A stretch of DNA of 64,000 nucleotides from assembly GCA_964035575.1 (NCBI GenBank), contig OZ037855.1, positions 1,488,001-1,552,000 on the forward strand, read 5' to 3'. The stretch's first letter is position 1, and each line of letters begins with the position of its first letter. This document shows positions 42,645 to 53,384 of the stretch, piece by piece. The notes beneath the pieces are model-generated. The model saw only the letters and a program-made list of their open reading frames with translations. It was not told the DNA's origin and did no database searches. This DNA comes from Rhynchopus sp. YZ270_cl-10 (lineage: Eukaryota > Euglenozoa > Diplonemea > Diplonemida > Diplonemidae). A program made the position numbers and the translations under genes.

Positions 42645-43450
42645 AAGTGGCTTTATGGGGTGGAATTTTACTTTATGGGGTGGATTCTTTCATTTTATGG
42701 TCAAAAACATCTTTTTTTTGCATTTTTGGGCCCATCTGAGCCCAAAAAAAAATTTTTTTTTCGGCTGAAAAATGTCTTTGCGAAAAAAAAATTTTTCAAC
42801 TTTATAGGGTGAAAAAATCACTTTATAGGGTGGGAAAACCACTTTATTGGTGCTTCCCGGGGGGTATGCATTTCACAAATTTTCACAAAATGTGACAAGT
42901 TTTCACAAGTTTTCACAACACGAAAACCGCTATAAAATTGTGAAGGCTGGTGAAAAATGGTGAAAAATTGTGAAAAGTTGTGAAAAGTGCGAAAAGTTGT
43001 GAAAAGTTGTGAATTGATTTTATTTTTTTGGGGGTTTTTTTTGGGTTGGGTGGTGGCCCACCCATTGAGGGGTATTTTGGGATTCACAAGATAGAACGTG
43101 ATGTGGTGTACCTGTGTACCTGTGTACTGTGTACTGTGCGGAAATGACGAGAACTTGTCCATTTCGGCAAATTGACCCCACCACTGGCCGGACGGATTCC
43201 GGAAATGCAAATGCCGGCATTTAAAAGCTTCACCAACGAAGAAAAAAAGGGTGATGAAAAGTTGTGAAAAGTTGTGAAAAGTTGTGAAAAGTTGTGAATT
43301 GAATTGAAAATTTGTGAAATGCATACCCCCCGGGAAGCACCATTTATAGGGTGAAAAAACCACTTTATAGGGTGTAAAAACCACTTTATAGGGTGGGAAA
43401 TCACTTTATAGGGTGGGATAAAGTGCCCAGAGTTGGATAAAGTGGTGGTG
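42645..43450 (+). repeat. About 20-bp tandem repeat ACTTTATAGGGTG-, split by a MITE
   Basis: About ten units of form CACTTTATAGGGTGGGAAAA occur on both sides of the MITE at 42848-43342. The MITE's target duplication TTTAT is part of one unit, so the array existed before the insertion. Confidence 0.85.
42848..43342. mobile_element. TG...CA MITE with 5-bp target duplication, copy 2 (495 bp)
   Basis: Same termini as copy 1, with TTTAT at 42843-42847 and 43343-43347. It differs by a longer GTGAAAAGTTGTGAA run and by a core that reads CTGTGTACTGTGTACTGTG, a short form of the 7-bp satellite at 49.3 kb. Confidence 0.93.
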
Positions 43451-43758
43451 GAGGGTACATAAAGGAGTACGATAAATTTTCACCAATGCAATAAATTATT
43501 AAACTGCCACGATGGAAGTTCAATTGGGTCACAAAGGGCTAACAGAGCGACACTCTTTTTATCATCTTACTATTTTTTTGCTTCATTTTTTATTTATTTT
43601 TTTTTGAAAAAAAATACAAAAGCGTGTGTCTCATAAGAGAGGTCGTGACTAACTCAAGAAAAGGATTTTTTTTGTTTTTGTTTTCCTGTTTGGGAAGGGC
43701 GACAGAGGGCAGCTGAAGAGAGAGACGTAATCGATTCCTAACAGGGCATATTTTTTTA

Positions 43759-43797
43759 GGTGAAGCGCGAGAGCCTCAAGGTTCATCTAATAACTAT
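43759..43797 (+). repeat. Hairpin-T element (family A), copy 8
   Basis: GGTGAAGCGCGAGAGCCTCA, then AGGTTCATCTAATAACT. CTAAGC has become GAAGC and the right stem half CCTCAA, so pairing is weakened. Confidence 0.55.
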
Positions 43798-45766
43798 AAT
43801 CTATCATTCTTCTTTTTTTTTTTTTTTTGTGAAATTCCTGTTCTGAATGAATCGTCTTCCCTCTGCTGTTCTTCCCATTTGAGATTTGTCAGAACAAAAC
43901 AATTTATTTGCATTTTCTTTTCAAAAAACAAAAAAACAAAAAAAATACACATTAAAATCTTGGCATCGTACGAATCATCCGTTTTAGCGAAGTCTGTTTT
44001 CCGTGCTAATGTCCTCTTCGACATTTCATTCCTACTAGGGTTGTCTTGTATGGACCTGGTGCATCAGCTTAGCACCCTTATTTTCCCCGCCACGTTCTCA
44101 AAGCATCTTGTTCAAAGCTGTGTATTCCACTCTGTTGTGGGGAACACATACTATGACCTCTGTGACCCTCGCTTATGTACTAGGGAGGGCTACAGGGCCA
44201 TCGGTAAAGACTACAACCATTATTGCCTTTTTTGGAAGGAAAGAAAAAGCGAAAATTCTGAGGAAAAAAAACTTAACTTTTTTGACCGAAACACAAAAGT
44301 GAAGAAACACAAAAAGAGCGACAACACAACAGGTGGCAATGCACCGTTGGGCAATTTATTACAAACAAAAAAGGTGTGATGTCTGCTTGGGAAGGCTATC
44401 GGCACAAAAGCGCCCCACACGACAAGGAAATTGTTGTCTACACTAACATTCAAGAAACGAAAAAAGGACCCGGACGGAATGTGTTGGAGATGAGACATGG
44501 TTCGTTTTGGTCTGTGTGCGCGAGGTGCATAGACCCTCTTTTTTGTTTCCTGTTTTCTTGTTTGGGGGTTTTCTGTTGTTGGTTTCCTCACCGATGGTCA
44601 GATTCATTCAAAAATTAATTTTAAAAAAAATGCCAACGTAAAAATCGGGGGTAAAAATAAATATATCAAAACCAATAAGTGCCAATCAACCCTAGAGTTG
44701 TTCGTTCCTTGCCATTTGGTCTCGCCACAGCTAGGAAAAAGGTGATAGCTTTTCCTCCTCCTCTTTTTTGAGACCTCTTCACACCCTTTTTTTCTCCCCT
44801 CTTCTTTTGATGTATAAAAAAAGAATGCTGAAGTTTCAAAATGCAAAAAGACTACCGTGTAGTCAGCGTCACGCCTACCATGGTAGGTTACAGTGAAAAA
44901 AAAAAAAAAAGACTGCCTCCCCGCAGCGCTCAACAGATTATCAAGGGGAATATGAAGAGGACTTCATCGAACAAAACAAAAATAAAATAAATTCCCCTGC
45001 AAGTATACAGCAGTAGGGTCACAAAAGAATGCGAAGAGTTGAACTGATGCAGCTGCACGGTTCCAAGAATTTATCAAAAAAAAAAAAAAATAACTACATT
45101 TGAGCACATTGAGCACATACATTATATCCAGTAGGTTCGGGCTTTAAAAAAAAATGAATGAGAGAAGAAGTGCCGCAAACGCTGAGGTTATTTAATGTGT
45201 GCGAAAGCTCAGTACTATTTCAACTATTTTTCAATATCATTTTTTAAGAACAAAACAAAAACAAAAAAACAGAATAAAAAAAAAAAATGTACGGAACAAC
45301 ATTTGAACAGTGGGTATGTTGCAACGTACAGCTCTTTCTGTCTTCTCTCCTCCCTCACCCAACCTTTCTCTCAGATGGTTTAGTAAGAAAGGGGGGTGAG
45401 GGGTTTTCCGCCTGTGTGTAACGAATCAATTTTATTTATTGCTTTTTTTTTTTTTTTTTTTTATTTTTCGACTTAGAAAACGGAAAAAAGCATACCATCC
45501 TATGAAAAAAATAATAATGAAAAATACTTACGTATTGCTTGTTGGGAAGACAATAATCATCCATCTCTTGGTTTGGTGATTGTACTCAATATTTGGTCGA
45601 TACAAAGGGAAAAAAAAAAAAGGGTTGCTGATCAAAAAGCAGCGAAGAGTGTGGTGATCACATCGTTGGTGGCTACGTTATCGTTATTACATTTTACGAG
45701 TCATTTTATAAAAAACTTTTCGCTTTTTTTTTGTTTCTCTCTTCAAAGCAAAAAACAAAAACAAAC

Positions 45767-45825
45767 TTGTATAGTGGAGTTCATCCTCGGGTGTCTACAC
45801 TAATACAACCAAGTTTTCAAAAAAC
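45767..45825 (+). repeat. Family B1 dispersed element with A-run, copy 3
   Basis: GTATAGTGGAGTTCATCC, then TCGGGTGTCTACACTAATAC, then AACCAAGTTTTC and an A-run. GTAT.AGTG at the start pairs with CACT.ATAC at the end. Confidence 0.8.
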
Positions 45826-46197
45826 ATAAAAAACAAAAGCCAAACGGGGGTAAGGGTTAGTATACCTAGGTGTCGTGGTATCAACTCATTCACTTTTTAT
45901 CCAAAATCTCCGGAGGGACACTTTCATCGTTCAAGGGGTGTACCTTTTATATTATGAAAATGCGAAAGGTGTGCACAGAGCACATTCATTCAAGTTTTCT
46001 TTTCTTTTCTTTTTCAAAGTGTAAAAACCTTTCAATTTAATATATTTTTTCTTTTTTTTCTCTTTTTCTGTTTTCTTTTCCTTTTTTTAAATCGGTCAGA
46101 TCAAGAGACCCATCACACTCTGGCATAACTCTTTCCGAGGTTGTATAGTCTGCTTTATTACCTCCCTCCCCTCCCTTTTGGATGGGGGAATATGTCA

Positions 46198-46236
46198 ATG
46201 CGACTAAGTACAGTGATGCTTAGAATCTTACAAAAA
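46198..46236 (+). repeat. Hairpin-T element (family A), copy 9
   Basis: TGCGACTAAGTACAGTGATG, then CTTAGAATCTTAC and an A-run. The stem pairs CTAAG with CTTAG; the tail is an A-run instead of a T-run. Confidence 0.55.
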
Positions 46237-46492
46237 AAAAAAAAAATCTTCCTTTTTGTTTTCTTCATTTTTTTTACACACGGATGGACAAAAATCTTTT
46301 AAAATACATCCTGAGGTATATTTTGCCGAAAAAATTCTTTCCCTTTTGTCTGCATTTTTTTTTTTTTTTGTAGGGAGGCAAAATGCCTTTTTACCCTTCT
46401 TTTTCCTCTCTCGTATTTCAAGGTATGGTGAAGGATTTTGTCATTGCTTCTTTGAAGGTTATCCTAAAAAATACTGTTTATTTTCTCTAAAA

Positions 46493-46606
46493 TGGTGTTT
46501 TCGGAAGTCGGTCAACGACCTGTCAGTGACCTGTCAATATCAGGGCGGGTGTGTATAAAGTCCCTGTGTCAGTGACCTGTCAATATCGACCCCTCCCGGA
46601 GCACCA
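46493..46606. mobile_element. Short TG...CA foldback, 114 bp, 5-bp target duplication
   Basis: Starts TGGTGTTTTCGG and ends CCCGGAGCACCA; the duplication is TAAAA (46488-46492 and 46607-46611). Inside, GTCAGTGACCTGTCAATATC occurs twice. A relative lies at 57572-57634. The termini resemble those of the 490-bp MITEs, so this is probably a shorter branch of the same family. Confidence 0.82.
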
Positions 46607-46888
46607 TAAAAAACTTTAAAAGGTTTACCTTTTTGAAGCAGCGATGTACATAGGATTCTCCTTCATTCATTATTCATTAAGCCAACCAAGATTATTAAGA
46701 TATATACCCCAGCCATTATGCTTTTGTTTTGTTTTTTTATATTCGGCTACATGGCACCCTTGTATACCATGATGACATGCTCATAGCGCGTTAAAATGAC
46801 ATGAAAAACAAACAATGAAATGATAAAGACATCACGTGTCATACTTTTGTGAGTTTGTTAAGGAAATCCCACACAAAATTCATAAAGC

Positions 46889-47377
46889 TGGTGCTTCCCG
46901 GGGGGTGTGCATTTCACAAATTTTCACAAAATGTGACAAGTTTTCACAAATTTTCACAACACGAAAACTGCTACAAAATTGTGAAGGCTGGCGAAAAGTG
47001 GTGAAAAATTGTGAAAAAATGTGAAAAGTTGTGAATAGTTGTGAAAAGTTGTGAATTGATTTTTTTTTTGTGTGTGCTTTTTTTTTTGGGCGGGTGGTGA
47101 CCCACCCATTGAGGGGCACGCTGGCTATTCACAAGATAGAACGTGATGTGGTGTACCAGTGTACCTGTGTACTGTGTGATGTGCGGAAATGACGAGAACT
47201 TGTCCATTTCGGCAAATTGACCCCACCACTGGCCGGACGGATTCCGGAAATGCAAATGCCGGCGTTTAAAAGCTTCACCAACGAGAGAAAAAAGGGTAGT
47301 GAAAAGTTGTGAAAAGTTGTGAAAAGTTGTGAATTGAATTGAAAATTTGTGAAATGCATACCCCCCGGGAAGCACCA
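46889..47377. mobile_element. TG...CA MITE with 5-bp target duplication, copy 3 (489 bp)
   Basis: Nearly identical to copy 1, with AAAGC at 46884-46888 and 47378-47382 as duplication. The high identity among the three copies points to recent mobility. Confidence 0.93.
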
Positions 47378-48341
47378 AAAGCGTGTCAATATCATGTAAC
47401 ATGCTTTTTTCATGTCATTTTTTGTTATTTATCATGTATAACATTGTATGGCATGTCGCCCACAAGGTTTCCGTGTATGCTTTCCCCTTTCTCCCTCCCC
47501 CCTCCCCCCAGCCAAATTGGAGGCATTCCACATATTTTCCTTCACACAATTTTTCGTCCTCTTCTTTGTGTTCTGTGTGCAACACTCCGGGGTTTTTTCA
47601 ATAAACCCACGTGTTCAGTGTTAACGTCTCTAACAGAGGTGTTTTACATATCAAAACTTCACTATTAATCACGTACCCCGCATCCTGGAGGGGTGGCTGT
47701 ACGTTATCGACAAAAAAAACAAAAGAACAAATCAGCCACCTGAAATAAAGAAGAGCACAAAAAACTCACAAAAAAACTTCAAAAAAAACCTCATTCAATT
47801 CCCCTCTACGTACTGGAAAACAATTTTTTTCAAGAAAAAAAAAAAAAAAAAAAAAAAAAAAACGCTTCCGTTTTTGAAAACAGATTTCAAAAAAGAAGTG
47901 CTAAGCCGGATCTTAACCCCTTTGTTGTCTTCACAAGGTAAAGGCAGGTTGTACATGCTCTCCTAGCCTTTCTTCAGCCCAGGTGGAGCAATGACAATAA
48001 GAAGTGTTCTTTTTATTTTGTGAACGATAAGGTTTTTTTTTTGTACAGCAGAACGTTCGAATCATTCCAGAAGTTTTCTTTATTTTTATATTAGGTTTTT
48101 GAACGAAGTTTTAGAAACGGAAAAAAACCATCAAAACAGAGTAACAAAAAAACCCCGGCAACAATGCCCTTACCCTGTGGTGTACACCATATTACGTGTC
48201 AATTTTTCAATAACAAAAAAAAAAGAAGCAAAATTGGTCACTGCCATCACCCCATACACATACGGGAGACGTCGAATTCAACTGAACGTCATGGTTTCTT
48301 GAAATTGCTCTCTGGCTGTTTTTGCTCTTTTTTAATAAAAA
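47378..48341. other. Gene-free region with a long A homopolymer
   Basis: An A-run of over 30 bases lies at about 47836-47862. GTGCTAAGCCGGATCTTAAC at 47899-47918 may be a very weak family A relative. No gene. Confidence 0.5.
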
Positions 48342-48416
48342 GTGGAGATTGCACAACTGTGGCAACACAACCGAGGCAACTACACTACTCCAACAATTTA
48401 TCAAAAAAAAAAAAAA
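48342..48416 (+). repeat. Family B2 dispersed element with A-run, copy 2
   Basis: Identical to the 20687-20758 copy from GTGGAGATTGCACAAC through AATTTATC and the A-run, and similar for a few bases upstream (AATAAAAA). Confidence 0.85.
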
Positions 48417-48918
48417 CTTTGAAAATATTTACAAAAGAAAAGAAAACGTTATCAGTGGCATTGAGTACCGAACCTTTGTCTTTTTGACACTATGGTGCGT
48501 CAATACAAGAAAAGGGGGTACCTTTTATTAAGATTCCAATGTTTACAACTGAACGAAAAAAAATATCAAAAAAATATCTACTTACTTACAAAAACGCCCG
48601 TGTGTGTGTATTGTCGGCATTAGTTTGTCAATATTCTGCTCTCTTCCCTCTACACCTTCCTACTTAGCGTGGTATTTTTTTTTTTTTAAATATAACAGGG
48701 TTTTCGCCAGAAATCGCTATTTTTTTTTTTGGGGGTACCGGCAAAAAAAAAAGGGTCAAAAAAATTTTTCGCGCTCCGCGCGAAAAGGTCCGTTCATTTC
48801 AGGTAAATACGTGATGACGTGGGATGGTAATGTACGTCAAGAACCAAACCAACCCTTTTTCTCATGTTTTTTCTACGCCTGCCTTCCCTCAGTACAAGAA
48901 GAAACGGCAGTCATAATA

Positions 48919-50008
48919 TGGGGTGTCCCGGCGGTACCACACTAACACCCACTTACGCACACTTTCACCCCATTTCACCCCATTTCACCGAATTACACCC
49001 ACTTTCACCCCATTACACCCCATTACACACACTTTCACCCACTTACACCCCATTACGCCCCATTACACCCCATTACACATGAATTACAACGCCTTGGTGT
49101 TTTGGTCTTTACTAAAGGGATGTGCGGACGACACCAAAAAAATTGAATTTTTTTGCGATATTTGGTGCTCCAAAAATTTGCCGGAACCGAAAATCGTGTA
49201 GTTTGGGGGTATTGAGGCCAGAAAAAATTTGTGTGAATACATGAAAATATTCCTGATAGGGTGGCATTCGGCCAAAACATCAGCTGTTTTGGTCATTTTT
49301 GCCTTGTACAGTACTGTGTACTGTGTACTGTGTACTGTGTACTGTGTACTGTGTACTGTGTACTGTGTACTGTGTACTGTGTACTGTGTACTGTGTACTG
49401 TGTACTGTGTACTGTGTACTGTGTACTGTGTACTGTGTACTGTGTACTGTGTACTGTGTACTGTGTACTGTGTACTGTGTACTGTGTACTGTGTACTGTG
49501 TACTGTGTACTGTGTACTGTGTACTGTGTACTGTGTACTGTGTACTGTGTACTGTGTACTGTGTACTGTGTACTGTGTACTGTGTACTGTGTACTGTGTA
49601 CTGTGTACTGTGTACTGTGTACTGTGTACTGTGTACTGTGTACTGTGTACTGTGTAGAAACACGGTAGAAACATGGGGAATCGGTTATGTAGCCACGCCA
49701 GTAAAAATTTAACACCGGTGGCACTGTACGCATAAGTGCATAGAAAAAATCGTAAAAACAACGTGTAATCTGTGGTGGTCAAAAGTGCAAAATTCCTTCG
49801 GCAATGGTCAGCCAGGCAAATTTATTTTTGCTCCACTCGCCAAAAAAATTTTTGTTGTCACCTTTTTTGGACTTTTCGTGTTGAAAAGACGGGGGGAAAA
49901 CGCAAAAAAAGCAAAAAGTTTAAATTCCCTCCATTACACTCCATTACACCCCATTACGCCCCATTACACCCCATTACACCTGAATTACGCCGTGCCCGGG
50001 ACACCCCA
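48919..50008. mobile_element. TG...CA element with 5-bp target duplication, second family, 1090 bp
   Basis: TIR TGGGGTGTCCCGG / CCGGGACACCCCA; the duplication is TAATA (48914-48918 and 50009-50013). Next to each end lies an array of CCCATTACACCCCATTACAC type (48955-49085 and 49930-49988), in direct orientation. The 345-bp ACTGTGT satellite occupies the middle. No coding capacity: frames through the satellite are artefacts. Confidence 0.88.
49312..49656. repeat. Heptanucleotide satellite (ACTGTGT)n, about 49 copies
   Basis: Perfectly regular 7-bp repeat, bounded by TTGTACAGT at the left and TGTGTAGAAACACGG at the right. Because 7 is not a multiple of 3 and the unit has no stop in any frame, all six frames are open. 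The array length may be affected by assembly. Confidence 0.97.
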
Positions 50009-50403
50009 TAATATCTAAACTTTGTGGCGAAGCCACGGTACGCAACATTTCAAAAATTGTGACTTAAAATCAAACATTTTTACAGCCAAACTATGGTAGA
50101 GGGCTGTGGGATTCCGCTCATAAGTTTTGCGCCGCAGGCGCACGGTACGCTACTTTTTCCTTCTCTCGGAACGGCAAGGACCCCACAGAAGCATATTTTC
50201 CCCCGATTATGGCCGCAATTGAAAGATTTGCGCCACGTCTTGCCGAGAGGAAAAAAAAAAGAAGAAAATAACATTTCCCACTATCCCTAAACCCTCAAGT
50301 ACCGTTGGGGGTACCGCGGTACCCCCAAAAATCGGGTTTTTTCCCCAAATTTTTCTTTGGGGGTACCGGCGGTACCCCGGTACCCCCATAGCGAAAACCC
50401 TGT

Positions 50404-50882
50404 ATAAAAGAACCTAACCGGGTTTTCAAGGGTTTTTTGTAAGATGTCTGTATGGCAGCTACACCTAAACCAACTGATGAGCAAAAAAAAAATGAGGATT
50501 ATAACGCAGTCTTGATGATTGATGCGACGCACAAAACAAAAAAAAAGAATTTTTTTTTTGCCTATCATTCCAGTACAAATAACCTTCGGGAGGAGACAAT
50601 GATGTACCGATCCTACTTGGGTGGGTGATTGTCGACAAAAAAAAGCAAATGGACCCAGAATTTCCTAATTTTGTCGGTCCAGCCGGTGCCACCGGGCATA
50701 TACCAAGGTACAGTACAAAAAATTAAATAGGAAGAAGCACTCACTTCACATCTCTCTCTCTCTCTCTTTCTCTCTCCCGTCTTTGCACACAAACAAAAAA
50801 CTCCCCGAACCGTGTTCTGACCCTTTTCGATAGTCCACAGGTGTTGTACTGTTTGCTGACGATGGCATGGGCCCCCACAACT

Positions 50883-50915
<33 letters not shown>

Positions 50916-51079
50916 TAATTTCATATGGACTCGTCCGGAAACCCCTCTGGTAAGATTCATCCTTTTGGGTATTTTTGGGTTTTTTTGATGATGCCCCCCA
51001 CAAAAAGTGCATCTAGGTGATATTCTGATATGAAAATAGGTTTTTGGGGGGGTCTGAGGCTATATTTTCGCTTTTTTAA
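50404..51079. other. Gene-free region
   Basis: Contains a (TC)n run at 50752-50778 and a T-run of about 30 at 50885-50914. No gene seen. Confidence 0.5.
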
Positions 51080-51551
51080 TCAGATTTTCAGCCTTTTATT
51101 GTCGTTCTTCTGGATCTCTTCTCTCTTTCTCTTAATCCTGCCATGCCGCCTTGACAAGGTTTCATTGACCTCTGTCAAATCTACTGGATCAATGCCAGGG
51201 ACTTTTGCTTTGCGGGTCACCTTGGATGTGGAGACTCCACAGTAAATACAGGTTCCCTCCGTGTCAGAGTACACGCTAGCTGAAATGACACGACCGTTGC
51301 TCGGGCAGCAGTACACAGACGAAAAGAGATTGATGGAAAGAAGGGTGCACTGATACGTATGAGTACGAGGGAATGAGATAACAAAGGCCTCTGTGTGGGG
51401 AAGCTCGCGCAGGGCACCGACAATGACCCCTACGGTAAGGATCTCCTGACAACAAGAATCATCAGAGAGAGGGTTCGAAACGACACCAAGTGTGCGTCGC
51501 ACCCATTCTTACCGTGTTTCTCGACAAAAAAGTGAACTTCACTGCTGTCAT
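51080..51551 (-). CDS. Small hypothetical protein, two exons, minus strand
   Basis: On the - strand, exon 1 is 51551-51513 (MTAVKFTFLSRNT). A 67-bp intron 51512-51446 starts GTAAGA and ends TTGTCAG, and exon 2 is 51445-51080. The join is phase 0 and gives 134 residues. The stretch is less AT-rich than its surroundings and free of homopolymers, which supports coding. The first 60 residues alternate hydrophobic strands and a helix (ILTVGVIVGALRELPHTEAF). A lone CIYCG follows, then a basic tail RRHGRIKRKREE that could be a nuclear signal. Not recognised. It is the only candidate gene on the minus strand and the only one in the right-hand 32 kb outside a transposon. Confidence 0.5.
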
Positions 51552-51888
51552 TGCCACGTTTTTTTTTCTCCAAAAAATACGTAAAAAAATATAAGTAAAA
51601 AGGGGGAGAGGGGAAATAAACAAAAATAAATGCCCAAAATATGCCCTCTGGGGTGGTAGGTGTATGGTGGGTATCAAAAAATTGGGTTGTTTGGGTGTTT
51701 TGAGCAGAACAACCTCAAAAAACCCCAAAAGGATGAATCTTACCAGGAGGGTTTCCGGACGGACCCATATTACAAAACGTTTGTTGTTGCGGTTCCAAAG
51801 GTCACTTCGTGCGTTCCCCAGGCTGCTTCTTGTGGACGTAGGAAAGGTGTGAACTGGTTAAAGGGTGAATGGTGTGCTCTATATTTTA

Positions 51889-51925
51889 GGTGGCTAAGCG
51901 CGAGAGGGCTGAGCACCGTATTTTT
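51889..51925 (+). repeat. Hairpin-T element (family A), copy 10
   Basis: GGTGGCTAAGCGCGAGAGGG, then CTGAGCACCG. The left half is a perfect consensus match; the GGTTCATC block is lost. Confidence 0.5.
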
Positions 51926-52394
51926 TAGGTTGTATTTTCAAAGCAACTTTTTTTTTTAAAACAGATGGCTCGTCCGTCCCCTACCCCCTGTAACAAGGAG
52001 GAAAAAAGGGATACGGTCTCTCATCTCTGTCACATTCTTAGGGATGAGGGTATCTGTAAAAAAAAATGTGTCGTTTTGGATTGCAAAAAGGTGTTGCTGC
52101 TTGTTGGACAGAAAAGCCTGTCGTAGACAAGGTAGGTATTAAAACGATGCATTTTGCTGGTGTCCTCGCTATTTTATCAACGAGGTACACCGTACAAAGT
52201 GAGTGCTTTGGATTATTTTGCATACCTATTGCGAAGTACAAAAAGACATCTAAAGTGATCGCGCTATCAAAGAAAATTTCAAAAAAAAAGCAAAAAAAAT
52301 AAAATATAATTCACACGCCTTATCTTACTTTCAAAACACTGAAAAAATGTGTTAATCCGATCTATGAACAAAAATGGGAGGTTTTATTTTTCAA

Positions 52395-52432
52395 GATGAC
52401 TAAGCACGGAGGCTTAGGTTTGTCATAAAAAA
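52395..52432 (+). repeat. Hairpin-T element (family A), copy 11
   Basis: GATGACTAAGCACGGAGGCT, then TAGGTTTGTCATAAAA. The stem CTAAGC / GCTTAG is perfect, with a 5-nt loop. Confidence 0.65.
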
Positions 52433-52915
52433 AAAATTGCCCCCCCTTTTTTGGACAGATTGTGTGGGTTGAACAACTAATACATTGAGATTTTCAAAAA
52501 AAAAGAAGAATAATGCAAAATGCTTTGAAAAAAAAATACCCTCACGATTTCCCTTTACTAGAACCGGTAGAAGGGGGTGAGGTGTATTGGTTTTGTGTTG
52601 TTCTCTTTTCCTTTTTTTTTTTTTTTTAGTTTTCCTTTTCTTGTCTCTTACTCGCCAATCGAAAGGCAACGATTTAGCTTTATAATTTAACATCTTGCCG
52701 TTTTACTGCATTTTTTTTCCACATAACATAATATCTTTTGTTGTGTTCCCTATTTTCCTTCATAATTTCCCATCCCCGAGGACATAATCAAAGCGCTAAG
52801 TCTTTCGAAACTTTCCCTTCAACAAAATAGGCGACCTACAAAAAAATAAAAAAAATAAAAAAATCTGTGTTCTCGGATCCTGAGTCTTGAAAGGCCCATT
52901 CCACGTTCACTTTTA

Positions 52916-52960
52916 TGGGCGACTGAGCGTGAGAGGCTTAGGTTCATCTTATTAACTTCT
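52916..52960 (+). repeat. Hairpin-T element (family A), copy 12
   Basis: GGGCGACTGAGCGTGAGAGG, then CTTAGGTTCATCTTATTAAC. About 200 bp before a family B1 copy. Confidence 0.65.
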
Positions 52961-53029
52961 CCACCAGATCCCTCCCTTTCCCTGCCAAATAAACGTTGAC
53001 CACAAAAAAAAATACACAAACTTTTCTCC

Positions 53030-53062
<33 letters not shown>

Positions 53063-53118
53063 AAAAATCGCTGTCCCACTCCCCCTTTTAGGGTCCCCTG
53101 GCCCAAAAACAAAAAAGC

Positions 53119-53176
53119 GTGTATAGTGGAGCACACTCTAGGGTGGCTACGCTAATACAACCAAGTTTTCAAAAAA
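53119..53176 (+). repeat. Family B1 dispersed element with A-run, copy 4
   Basis: GTGTATAGTGGAGCACACTC, then TAGGGTGGCTACGCTAATAC, then AACCAAGTTTTC and A-run. The end stem reads AGTG against CGCT, keeping pairing through a G-T/G-U pair. Confidence 0.75.
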
Positions 53177-53384
53177 GCAAAACAAGAGCACAAAGCAAAA
53201 AAAAAAAATATAGCAAAAAACTAAAAACTTCATAAACACCCATTCAAAAACCCCCTTGCCCAAACCCAACCCCCTGTTCGTTGCATTGTATTGTGATGTG
53301 GGATGTGGGATACACCAGAACACGATACAATTACCACCTACCCTTTGCAGCCCTGGAGAGAGAAACGTTCAGCAGATGTTTCTA

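Larger units (their letters stand above)
43451..46197. other. Gene-free region
   Basis: T- and A-runs throughout. A frame of 166 codons at 43879-44379 (+) has no recognisable domain and ends in Lys-rich low complexity; I do not call it a gene. It contains family A (43759-43797) and family B copies (partial at 45048-45090, full at 45767-45825). Confidence 0.5.
48695..50403. mobile_element. Outer TIR element, 1709 bp, containing a nested element
   Basis: The ends ACAGGGTTTTCGC and GCGAAAACCCTGT are flanked by ATA on both sides (48692-48694, 50404-50406). GGGGGTACCGG / CCGGTACCCCC blocks lie inside each end. The 48919-50008 element is inserted within it. A 3-bp duplication would fit a Harbinger- or CACTA-like group, but the TIR does not decide. 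Confidence 0.7.

Noticed and set aside
42600-43450. ACTTTATAGGGTG array considered as part of the MITE
   Set aside because: It continues on both sides of the MITE and one unit supplies the target duplication, so it is the pre-existing target.
43879-44379. 166-codon frame on the + strand
   Set aside because: Lys/Asn/Phe-rich ends and no domain or splice evidence; codon use is unlike the real genes.
49229-49782. Six overlapping open frames of 127-232 codons over the heptamer array
   Set aside because: They are a by-product of a stop-free 7-bp repeat and encode only a repeating heptapeptide; no start context or domain supports a gene.
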